Below are positions 1-5,294 of a stretch of DNA of 5,348 nt, piece by piece. The notes under the pieces were generated by a model, which saw only the letters and a list, made by a program, of their open reading frames with translations, was not told the DNA's origin and did no database searches. The number at the start of each line of letters is the position of its first letter. Within the stretch, counting starts at the first letter, position 1. Source of the DNA: Bog-756 sp963977795. Its GTDB lineage: Bacteria; Actinomycetota; Acidimicrobiia; Acidimicrobiales; RAAP-2. The position numbers and the translations under genes are program-made. The stretch covers positions 1-5,348 of the forward strand of contig CAXBRB010000191.1 of the NCBI GenBank assembly GCA_963977795.1. Direction: 5' to 3'.

Positions 1-622
1 GGGTGTTGCGGCTGGAGCGGGCCAGGCCGTCGTCCTCCCGGCTGGTGGCACAGCCGACGACCTCGACGGGCAGCGACAGGTCGGCCACCACGCGGCGCAC
101 GATGGCCAGCTGCTGGAAGTCCTTCTCGCCGAAGTAGGTCCGGCACGGGCCCGAGGCGCTGAGCAGCTTGGTCACCACGGTGGCCATGCCGTCGAAGTGG
201 CCGGGACGGGACTCCCCCTCCCACCGGGACGACAGCGACCGGACCGACACCGAGGTGCGGGCCGCCGCCGGCCAGCCCGGGTAGACCTCCTCGACCGAGG
301 GGGCGAGCACCAGGTCCGCCCCGGCGGCGGCGGCCAGGGCCACATCGGCCTCCAGGGTGCGCGGGTAGGCCACGAGGTCGGCGACCTCGGTGAACTGGGT
401 GGGGTTCACGAAGACCGAGACCGCCACCACGTCGCACTCGGCGGCGGCCCGGCGCACCAGGGAGGCGTGGCCCTCATGCAGGGCCCCCATGGTCAGCACC
501 ACCCCGACGGTGCGCCCGGCGGCCCGGGCGGCGTCCAGCCGGGCCCGGTGGTCGGCCAGCGTGGTGACGACCTCCGTCGTCGGCCCGGCCGGGGCCGCCG
601 TCCCGGGGGACCCGACGGTCAC
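1..622 (-). CDS. panC: Pantothenate synthetase (pantoate–beta-alanine ligase), 3' end cut by window edge
   Basis: Catalyses the ATP-dependent condensation of pantoate with beta-alanine to pantothenate in the cytoplasm, through a pantoyl-adenylate intermediate. I translated it by hand; 207 codons are present with no stop, so roughly the last quarter of a ~280-residue enzyme lies outside the window. Family motifs appear in order: the HIGH-type nucleotide-binding motif TMGALHEGH (residues 44–52), VSVFVNPTQF (68–77), EGESRPGHFDG (135–145), FGEKDFQQL (164–172), and DGLARSSRN (198–206), whose Ser-Ser-Arg belongs to the KMSKS-like ATP loop. All appear intact. The start is a GTG at 622–620 that overlaps the TGA of the DUF2520 gene by four bases (GTGA), implying translational coupling. 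The ~17 residues before the conserved core are Pro/Ala/Gly-rich and probably disordered, so a later start is possible. Identity is very secure; only the exact start is open. Confidence 0.96.
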   Translation of the reverse strand, partial: MTVGSPGTAAPAGPTTEVVTTLADHRARLDAARAAGRTVGVVLTMGALHEGHASLVRRAAAECDVVAVSVFVNPTQFTEVADLVAYPRTLEADVALAAAAGADLVLAPSVEEVYPGWPAAARTSVSVRSLSSRWEGESRPGHFDGMATVVTKLLSASGPCRTYFGEKDFQQLAIVRRVVADLSLPVEVVGCATSREDDGLARSSRNT

Positions 623-1443
623 GCCACCTGCTCGGCGCCGCCGGCCAGGACCGGACGGGCGTCGGCCGCCTCGTCCACTGCCCCGTCGGCCGCCGCGGTG
701 GCCGCTCCGGCCGCCTCCTCCAGCGAGAGCCGCCGGGCCAGGGAGACCATGGCGTCGTAGCCGGCCAGCTCGGTGCGGTGCCCGGGCATGGCGGCCAGCG
801 CCGTGCGGTGGCGCTCGACCGTCTCCCAGTCGCCCCGGGCGGCCGGGCCGGTGAGCGCCTGGCGGGGCCCCAGGGCCAGGGCGTCCTCGGCCGCGGCCCG
901 CATCAGCCCGGCGAAGGCGTCCAGGGAGAGCCCGGCCGAGGCGGCCACCCGGTCGACCTGGCCCATGAGCGCCACCAGGTGGTTGGCGGCGATCACCGCG
1001 GCGGCGTGATAGGCGGCGCGATCCTCGTCGGCCACCTCGACCACCGTGCCGCCCAGGGCGGCGGCCATGGCCCGGGCCGCCGGGTCCCCGGCGGTGGCCA
1101 GGGTCACGCCGGAGCGCAGGCGCTCGGCCCCGATGGCCGGGGTGGGCAGGGGGACCAGCGGGTGGAGCGAGCCCCGACGGGCGTGGCCGGTCAGGACGTC
1201 GAGGCCGAGGGAGCCCGAGAGGTGGAGGACGGCCGTGGTGGGCACCGGCCGCACCCGGGCGGCCACGTCCGCCACGACGTCGTCCGGGGTGGCGATGACC
1301 AGGACGTCGACACCGGCGGCGGCGGCCTCGCAGGGCTGGGACCGACCCCAGAGGTCGACGACGTGGTAGCCGTCGGTGGCGGCGAGCGCGCCGGCCAGCG
1401 AGCGGCCGGCGCGGCCGGGACCGAGGACGCGGACTGTGGTCAT
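619..1443 (-). CDS. Rossmann-fold / DUF2520 oxidoreductase-like protein
   Basis: A 274-residue predicted NAD(P)-binding protein of the family pairing an N-terminal Rossmann domain with a C-terminal DUF2520 helical domain. The dinucleotide loop is G8-P-G10-R-A-G13, followed by a VLVIATPDD strand/loop (47–55). Signatures of the second half are SLHPL (92–96), YHAAAVIAANH (145–155) and LTGPAARGD (197–205). The substrate is not established; the overall plan resembles ketopantoate reductase and pyrroline-5-carboxylate reductase. The last ~35 residues are Ala/Glu/Asp-rich low complexity, likely a disordered tail. I chose the ATG at 1443 because AAAGGGG lies four bases upstream (1454–1448) and the glycine loop then starts at residue 8; a longer form from 1530 would overlap folK and add an unconserved leader. 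It is 67 bases after folK and overlaps panC by four bases. A homologous gene neighbours panC in mycobacteria, which supports a link to pantothenate, but this is inference. Confidence 0.88.
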   Translation of the reverse strand: MTTVRVLGPGRAGRSLAGALAATDGYHVVDLWGRSQPCEAAAAGVDVLVIATPDDVVADVAARVRPVPTTAVLHLSGSLGLDVLTGHARRGSLHPLVPLPTPAIGAERLRSGVTLATAGDPAARAMAAALGGTVVEVADEDRAAYHAAAVIAANHLVALMGQVDRVAASAGLSLDAFAGLMRAAAEDALALGPRQALTGPAARGDWETVERHRTALAAMPGHRTELAGYDAMVSLARRLSLEEAAGAATAAADGAVDEAADARPVLAGGAEQVA

Positions 1444-1447
1444 GAGA

Positions 1448-1455
1448 CCCCTTTC
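1448..1455 (-). promoter_or_regulatory. Ribosome binding site of the DUF2520 gene
   Basis: On the minus strand this reads GAAAGGGG, ending four bases before the ATG at 1443. It is one of the clearer purine-rich sites in the window and decides the start in favour of 1443 over the upstream ATG at 1530. It sits in the 67-base gap (1444–1510) after folK, which otherwise shows no promoter box or terminator that I can support. Confidence 0.6.
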
Positions 1456-1510
1456 GACGTTCCGGCCCGCAGCGGGTGCCGGTCGCAGGAGGGAGATCAG
1501 CGGTTGCGGG

Positions 1511-2020
1511 TCAGACCCTACCCACGACACGGACCTCCCCGCCAGCGGCGGCCACCGCGGCCTCGTCGGCCAGGTCGGGGGCCAGCTCGGCCAGAGGAGC
1601 CAGGACGAACCGGCGCTCCCGCCAGCGGGGGTGGGGGACGGTCAGGTCGGGATCGTCCAGGACCACCCCGTCGATCCACACCACGTCGGCGTCCAGGGTG
1701 CGCGGCCCCCAGTGGACGGTCCGGACCCGCCCGGCGCCGGCCTCGAGCCGGTGGCACTCCTGCAGCAGGCTGTAGGGGTCAGTCCCCCGGGGGACGGCCA
1801 GCTCCACCACCAGGTTGAGGAAGGGCCCCTGGTCCTCGGGCCCGCCCACCGGATCGGTCTCGTAGACCTGGGAGACGGCGGTGACAGCCACCGGGCCACC
1901 CGCCCGCAGACGGTCCACGGCGGTGCGCAGGTGGGCCCAGCGGTCGCCCAGGTTCGAGCCCAGGGCCAGGTAGGCCCGGACCGTGGGCACCTCCGCCGAC
2001 GGCCCGGCCGGGGTGGTCAA
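1511..2020 (-). CDS. folK: 6-hydroxymethyl-7,8-dihydropterin pyrophosphokinase (HPPK)
   Basis: Transfers pyrophosphate from ATP to 6-hydroxymethyl-7,8-dihydropterin, giving the substrate of FolP. The 169-residue product has the usual HPPK length (about 160–170). Visible motifs are YLALGSNLGDR (17–27), the substrate loop region VSQVYETDPVGGPEDQGPFLN (49–69), and the family signature HWGPRTLDAD (103–112). D110 and D112 correspond to the two Mg-binding aspartates; the residue between them is Ala rather than the usual Leu/Ile/Val, a mild departure. WRERRFVLAPLAELAPDL follows as expected. The start drawn is a TTG at 2020 that overlaps the folB TGA by four bases (TTGA). No clear Shine–Dalgarno is visible, so coupling to folB is the likely initiation route. 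A GTG at 1990 would remove only ten unconserved residues and cannot be excluded. Function is secure. Confidence 0.94.
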   Translation of the reverse strand: MTTPAGPSAEVPTVRAYLALGSNLGDRWAHLRTAVDRLRAGGPVAVTAVSQVYETDPVGGPEDQGPFLNLVVELAVPRGTDPYSLLQECHRLEAGAGRVRTVHWGPRTLDADVVWIDGVVLDDPDLTVPHPRWRERRFVLAPLAELAPDLADEAAVAAAGGEVRVVGRV

Positions 2021-2409
2021 CGCGCCCGGGTGATGGTGACGCCCACCGTGGCCACGTCGTGGGGCAGCGGCGGGCGGAGCTTGCGGATCGTCACGGTGAC
2101 CGCCGTGATCCGGGGGTCGTGGTCGAGCACCGTGGTGGCCACCACGTCGGCCAGGGCCTCCAGGAGGGCGAACGACCGGGGGCCGGCCACCACGGCGGCG
2201 ACGGCGTCGGCCACGGCCCCGTAGTCCACGGTGTCGGCCAGGGCGTCAGAGGCGCCGGCCGGCGCCAGGTCCACGGCGAGGGTGAGGTCGAGGGCGAAGG
2301 GCTGGGCCCGGGTCTGCTCCTCGGGGAGGACGCCGTGGGTGCCCACCACCCGCAGCTCCCGCAGCTCGATGGTGTCGGCCCCCGAACCGGGACGCACAGC
2401 TGCGGACAT
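2017..2409 (-). CDS. folB: Dihydroneopterin aldolase
   Basis: Converts 7,8-dihydroneopterin to 6-hydroxymethyl-7,8-dihydropterin plus glycolaldehyde; the family forms a ring octamer with active sites between subunits. The product is 130 residues, close to the usual ~120–130. Landmarks are IELRELRVVGTHGVLPEE (14–31), DTVDYGAV (59–66) with the conserved Tyr63, the pterin-anchoring Glu84 in LLEALAD, and KLRPPLP (110–116) with the catalytic Lys110. The motif often written YHGV is THGV here; M. tuberculosis FolB also departs from Tyr at this place (RHGV). The ATG at 2409 shares one base with the TGA of the upstream phosphatase-like gene (TGATG), and the stop overlaps the folK start, so the gene is tightly coupled on both sides. 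A longer in-frame opening extends upstream to 2592, but it would overlap the neighbour and lacks family similarity. Confidence 0.94.
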   Translation of the reverse strand: MSAAVRPGSGADTIELRELRVVGTHGVLPEEQTRAQPFALDLTLAVDLAPAGASDALADTVDYGAVADAVAAVVAGPRSFALLEALADVVATTVLDHDPRITAVTVTIRKLRPPLPHDVATVGVTITRAR

Positions 2410-2972
2410 CAGCCCGCCGGCGCCCCGTCGGTCGGCTCCCCGTCGGCGGCGTCCTCGAAGGCGACACCGGCGAAGGGGGGCAGGTCGGCCGCGGCGGCCA
2501 CCAGCTCCCGGCCGGCCGGCCCCATGGGGTGGCCGGTCAGGTGCTCCATGACGGTGATGGCCTGGGGAACGTCGGGCAGGCGCTCCGACCACAGCAGGTA
2601 GCCGGCCACCACGCCGGCCACCCGGTCACCCAGCTCCTCCTGGTGGACGAGGATGCGCTCGCCGGTGCCGAGGCGGACGTGGAGGTCGTGGTAGACGTCG
2701 CCCAGCACGCCCCGGACGTCCCCGTGGGGCGGGAGCGGGAAGTGGACGCTGGCCAGCTCCTTCTCCTCGTAGGCCTGCAGGTTGTGCGACGACGGCAGGA
2801 GCGAGACCACCCGGGTGAAGCCCTGGACCTGCAGCCAGATGATCTCTTCCTGGCGGCGGACCTTGCGGTGGTTGGGAGCGAAGCCGCCCGGCCGCTCGCT
2901 CATGGCCAGGCGGTCCCGCATCACCCAGGTGAAGTTGCGCGGGGGGATGCCCGCAGCCCACTTGCCCTTCAC
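2409..2972 (-). CDS. Dual-specificity/tyrosine phosphatase-like protein lacking the catalytic Cys (putative pseudophosphatase)
   Basis: Encodes 187 residues. By eye it follows the plan of small atypical dual-specificity phosphatases: NFTWVMRDRLAMSERPG (13–29), like the family's N-terminal 'NFSWV…LAGSARPG' stretch; WLQVQGFTRVVSLLP (46–60); VHFPLPPHGD (76–85) where the general-acid Asp loop is expected; then RILVHQEELGDRVAGVVAGYL (106–126) where the P-loop HCxxGxxR should be. Here the loop is H110-Q-E-E-L-G-D-R117: spacing from the expected cysteine position to Arg117 is kept, but the cysteine is Gln111 and the glycine is shifted by one. Without that cysteine normal phosphatase chemistry is not expected, so it may be a binding or regulatory pseudoenzyme. 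The tail (173–187) is acidic and Gly/Pro-rich. The GTG at 2972 overlaps the folP stop by four bases, with GGGAG six bases upstream; the stop shares one base with folB. The family call is by eye. Confidence 0.72.
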   Translation of the reverse strand: MKGKWAAGIPPRNFTWVMRDRLAMSERPGGFAPNHRKVRRQEEIIWLQVQGFTRVVSLLPSSHNLQAYEEKELASVHFPLPPHGDVRGVLGDVYHDLHVRLGTGERILVHQEELGDRVAGVVAGYLLWSERLPDVPQAITVMEHLTGHPMGPAGRELVAAAADLPPFAGVAFEDAADGEPTDGAPAG

Positions 2973-3829
2973 GCCCTGCTCCCGTTCCTCTCTCCCACGG
3001 CTCCCGGCCCCCGGGGCCCGGACGGGCCGACCAGACGGGCCGCCTGCACCGTGGCTGCGACATCGTGGACCCGGACCATACCCGCCCCCCGGTGCAGGGC
3101 GAACGTGGCCGTGGCCAGGGAGCCGGTCAGGCGCCCGTCGGGCGGGGGGGCCGCCCCGTCGGGCCCGGCGGCCAGCTCCCCCAGGAAGGCCTTCCGGCTG
3201 GTCCCCACCAGGACCGGGAGGCCGGTGGCCACCAGGGTGTCCAGGCCGGCCAGGAGCGAGAGGTTGTGGGCCACCGTCTTGCCGAAGCCGATGCCGGGAT
3301 CGATCCAGATCTCGTCCACCCCGGCGGCAGCGGCCCGGTCGGCCCGGTCCACCAGGAAGTCCCGGACCTCGGCCACCACGTCGTCGTAGCGGGGGTCGTC
3401 CTGCATGGTGGCCGGGGTGCCGGCCCGGTGCATGGCCACCCACCCCACCCCGCACGCCGCAGCCACCGGCCACAGGGAGGCCGAGACGTCGTTGATGAGG
3501 GTGGCCCCGGCGGCCACGGCGGCCTCGGCCACCTCGGGCTTGACGGTGTCCACCGAGACCCGCACATGGGGGCAGAGCGCCTCGATGACGGGGACGACCC
3601 GGCGCAGCTCCTCGGCCAGCGGGACCTCCTCGGCGCCGGGGCGGCTGGACTCGCCCCCGACGTCGACCACGTCGGCGCCCTCGTCGGCCAGGCGGCGGCC
3701 GTGGGCGATGGCGGCCTCGTGGTCGAACCACGCCCCCCCGTCCGAGAACGAGTCCGGGGTGACGTTCACGATCCCCATCACCAGCGCCCGGTCCACGGGG
3801 GTCGGTGCGTCGTCAGGGTCGGCGGTCAC
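2969..3829 (-). CDS. folP: Dihydropteroate synthase
   Basis: Condenses 6-hydroxymethyl-7,8-dihydropterin pyrophosphate with p-aminobenzoate to give dihydropteroate; this is the sulfonamide target, a cytoplasmic TIM barrel. The 286-residue product carries both pterin-binding signatures, MGIVNVTPDSFSDGG (18–32) and GADVVDVGGESSRPG (51–65), then VSVDTVKPEV, INDVSA, the AMHRAGTPATMQ loop, WIDPGIGFGKT, VGTSRKAFLG (the SRK loop contacting both substrates) and MVRVHDV at the C-terminus. All key residues are present and it looks active. The last ~20 residues are Gly/Pro-rich and extend past the barrel. The start drawn is GTG at 3829; no convincing Shine–Dalgarno is visible and a GTG at residue 12 (3796) is an alternative that leaves the core intact. 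It follows folE after 88 bases and overlaps the phosphatase-like gene by four bases. Confidence 0.95.
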   Translation of the reverse strand: MTADPDDAPTPVDRALVMGIVNVTPDSFSDGGAWFDHEAAIAHGRRLADEGADVVDVGGESSRPGAEEVPLAEELRRVVPVIEALCPHVRVSVDTVKPEVAEAAVAAGATLINDVSASLWPVAAACGVGWVAMHRAGTPATMQDDPRYDDVVAEVRDFLVDRADRAAAAGVDEIWIDPGIGFGKTVAHNLSLLAGLDTLVATGLPVLVGTSRKAFLGELAAGPDGAAPPPDGRLTGSLATATFALHRGAGMVRVHDVAATVQAARLVGPSGPRGPGAVGERNGSRA

Positions 3830-3917
3830 CGGGCCAGCGTAGGCCAGCGCCCGATGACCCGGGCCGGGGAGCCCATGCCGGGGCCTAGGGGTCGCCCCTC
3901 CGGGGCTTCCCGACCGG

Positions 3918-4487
3918 TCAGGCGGTGCGGATGAACTGCATGGCCTCGGCCCGCGAGGCGGTGTTGGTGCGGAAGAGGCCCCGGACGGCCGACGTCACCG
4001 TGGACGTTCCCGACTTCTTCACGCCCCGCATGGACATGCAGAGGTGCTCGGCATCGACCACGACCAGCACGCCCTTGGGCTCGAGGGCCCGCTCCACCGC
4101 ATCAGCGATCTCCGTGGTCATCCGCTCCTGGACCTGGAGCCGCCGGGCGTAGCCGTCGACCAGGCGGGCCAGCTTGGAGAGCCCGGTGATCCGCCCGTCG
4201 TTCCCCGGGATGTAGGCCACGTGGGCCTTGCCCATGAAGGGGACCATGTGGTGCTCGCACAACGAGGCGAAGGGAATGTCGCGCACCATGACCATCTCGT
4301 CGTGGTCGGCGGCGAAGGTCACCTCGAGGTGGTTCGCCGGGTCCTCCTCGAAGCCGGCGAAGAGCTCCTCGTACATGCGGGCGACCCGTCCGGGGGTGGC
4401 CAGCAGGCCATCCCGTCCGGGGTCCTCGCCCAGTGCCGAGAGGATCTCCAGCACCGCCGCCTCGATCCGCTTGGTGTCCACACTCAC
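3918..4487 (-). CDS. folE: GTP cyclohydrolase I
   Basis: Hydrolyses and rearranges GTP to 7,8-dihydroneopterin triphosphate, the first step of folate synthesis. The protein is 189 residues from the chosen start, within the usual 180–220. It shows ATPGRVARMYEELFAGF (30–46), the metal-site segment FASLCEHHMVPFMGKAHVAY (73–92) with zinc ligands Cys77 and His80 and catalytic His79, the segment ITGLSKLARLVDGYARR (100–116), and HLCMSMRGV (148–156) with the third ligand Cys150, so this is the zinc-dependent FolE1 type with all ligands intact. I placed the start at GTG 4487 because an AGGAGG lies ten bases upstream and the protein then begins MSVDTKRIE, as family members do; the longer form from GTG 4526 adds 13 residues and has no ribosome site. 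The gene lies 81 bases after hpt and 88 before folP. The product C-terminus ends RTNTASRAEAMQFIRTA, near the typical 'R…EFL/FI' ending. Confidence 0.96.
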   Translation of the reverse strand: MSVDTKRIEAAVLEILSALGEDPGRDGLLATPGRVARMYEELFAGFEEDPANHLEVTFAADHDEMVMVRDIPFASLCEHHMVPFMGKAHVAYIPGNDGRITGLSKLARLVDGYARRLQVQERMTTEIADAVERALEPKGVLVVVDAEHLCMSMRGVKKSGTSTVTSAVRGLFRTNTASRAEAMQFIRTA

Positions 4488-4497
4488 CGTCCGCTCT

Positions 4498-4503
4498 CCT
4501 CCT
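4498..4503 (-). promoter_or_regulatory. Ribosome binding site of folE
   Basis: Minus-strand AGGAGG, the only full consensus Shine–Dalgarno in the window, followed by GAG, ending ten bases before the GTG at 4487. It falls inside the longer reading frame that begins at 4526 and therefore argues for the shorter FolE. The hpt–folE gap (4488–4568) otherwise shows no recognisable promoter or terminator. Confidence 0.65.
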
Positions 4504-4568
4504 GCTCGCTCCACTCGCACCTGCACCGCAGCTGTCCCGCCGGGCCCGTCCCGCCCTCCGGTCCCACC

Positions 4569-5150
4569 TCAGGCCCCCGGCTCCCGGTAGGCGTGGATGG
4601 CGGGGAGGTTGCGGTAGCGCTCGGCCACGTCGAGGCCGTAGCCGATGACGAAGTCGGGCGGGATGGTGAACCCGACGTAGCGGAGGTCGAGTGCCGTGCG
4701 CTGCTGGCCCTCCTTGACCAGGAGGGCGCAGACCTCGAGGCTGGCCGGCTGGCGGGCCAGGAGGTAGCGCTGGAGGTAGCTGAGGGTCAGACCGCTGTCG
4801 ACGATGTCCTCGACCACCAGCACGTGGCGGTCGAGGAGGTCCACGTCGAGGTCCTTGACGATGCGGACCACCCCGGAGGTCCGGGTGGCGCTGCCGTAGG
4901 AGGAGACCGCCATGAAGTCGACCTCGGCCGGCAGGCCGATGCTGCGGGACAGGTCGCTCATGAACATGAAGGCGCCCTTCAGCACCCCGACCAGGAGCGG
5001 CGGCCGGCCGGCGTAGTCGGCGGTGATGGCGGCGGCCAGCTCGGCGATGCGGTCCTGGAGGACGTCGGCCGGGACGATGGCGGGACCGACGCACGGGTCG
5101 TCGGCGAGGTGCGCCGACACCGGCATCCCCTCGTGGTCCTGGCTGGGCAC
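4569..5150 (-). CDS. hpt: Hypoxanthine(-guanine) phosphoribosyltransferase
   Basis: Salvages hypoxanthine (and commonly guanine) with PRPP to IMP/GMP in the cytoplasm. The 193-residue frame shows, in order, VGVLKGAFMF (54–63) with the Lys-Gly turn of the pyrophosphate loop, VSSYGS (82–87) of the mobile loop, the PRPP-binding signature VVEDIVDSGLT (112–122) with its acidic pair Glu114-Asp115, LLVKEGQQ (143–150) whose Lys146 matches the purine O6-contacting lysine, and IPPDFVIGYGLDVAERYRNLP (163–183). All catalytic features are intact. Three starts are possible: GTG 5150, which lies six bases after a -10-like TACAGT and might be leaderless; ATG 5126; and GTG 5120, preceded by GAGGGG at six bases. 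They differ by at most ten unconserved residues. hpt heads the cluster ahead of folE, whose substrate GTP its product feeds. In many actinobacteria ftsH lies between the two; here it does not. Confidence 0.95.
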   Translation of the reverse strand: MPSQDHEGMPVSAHLADDPCVGPAIVPADVLQDRIAELAAAITADYAGRPPLLVGVLKGAFMFMSDLSRSIGLPAEVDFMAVSSYGSATRTSGVVRIVKDLDVDLLDRHVLVVEDIVDSGLTLSYLQRYLLARQPASLEVCALLVKEGQQRTALDLRYVGFTIPPDFVIGYGLDVAERYRNLPAIHAYREPGA

Positions 5151-5156
5151 GCCGAG

Positions 5157-5185
5157 ACTGTACCGGAGCGGGAGTGGTGCGCACC
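5157..5185 (-). promoter_or_regulatory. Candidate promoter/operator in front of hpt
   Basis: Minus-strand TACAGT at 5162–5157 fits the actinobacterial -10 pattern TANNNT and ends six bases before the GTG at 5150, the spacing expected of a leaderless transcript. A perfect 10-bp palindrome GGTGCGCACC (5176–5185) covers the place where a -35 element would sit; no TTGACA-like -35 is visible, so the palindrome could be an operator or just GC-rich chance. This is the only promoter-like site I would propose for the cluster. Based on pattern alone. Confidence 0.3.
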
Positions 5186-5218
5186 CCGGGGACCCGGGAG
5201 GGTCAGGTCCCCCCGGGG
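5184..5218 (-). terminator. GC-rich hairpin between the upstream frame and hpt
   Basis: GGGGACC (5188–5194) pairs perfectly with GGTCCCC (5206–5212) around an 11-base loop, and CCCC (5184–5187) can extend the stem with GGGG (5215–5218) across a two-base bulge. The stop codon of the possible upstream frame (5205–5203) lies in the loop. No T-tract follows on the minus strand, so it is not a classical intrinsic terminator; a U-less GC terminator or a chance fold in GC-rich DNA are both possible. A direct repeat, CCCCGGGGAC, occurs at 5184–5193 and 5211–5220 in the same element. Confidence 0.25.
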
Positions 5219-5294
5219 ACGTCGGGTCCGCCGACAGGGCCCCCCGGCCCGGGACGGTCCTCGATCCGCAGCCGCCCCGCCGTCCGGGCCACCC
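5203..5294 (-). CDS. Possible C-terminal end of an upstream gene, cut by the adapter
   Basis: On the minus strand an open frame runs from the adapter junction to TGA at 5205–5203, giving VARTAGRLRIEDRPGP (first 16 residues) and then a Gly/Pro-rich end, ~29 codons in all, nearly all with G or C in third position. In many actinobacteria tilS (tRNA-Ile lysidine synthetase) precedes hpt, so this could be its last strand and tail, but I do not recognise a tilS motif and so little sequence cannot decide it. It may equally be non-coding. The gap to hpt would be 52 bases. Confidence 0.3.

Noticed and set aside
1444..1510. Possible internal promoter between folK and the DUF2520 gene
   Set aside because: The 67-base gap shows a ribosome site but no believable -10/-35 pair on the minus strand; read-through from folK is simpler.
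778..1818. Long plus-strand open frames (also at 197–760, 1376–2224, 2059–2601, 2529–3389, 3065–3934)
   Set aside because: They lie antisense to recognised folate and pantothenate genes, have low-complexity Arg/Gly/Pro/His-rich translations and no family motif. Long antisense frames are expected in DNA this GC-rich.
2973..3731. Extension of the phosphatase-like frame upstream into a 440-residue protein
   Set aside because: The added ~250 residues are Arg/Gly/Pro-rich and lie out of frame inside folP, whose own frame carries all dihydropteroate synthase motifs. The GTG at 2972 with four-base overlap is the natural start.
3887..3899. Small hairpin AGGGG-TCG-CCCCT between folE and folP as a terminator
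   Set aside because: The stem is only five base pairs with a three-base loop and no T-tract on the minus strand. It is common by chance here, and folE and folP are probably co-transcribed.
4102..5184. 360-residue minus-strand frame spanning hpt and folE
   Set aside because: It is out of frame with both genes; the translation is Arg/Pro/Gly-rich noise without motifs.
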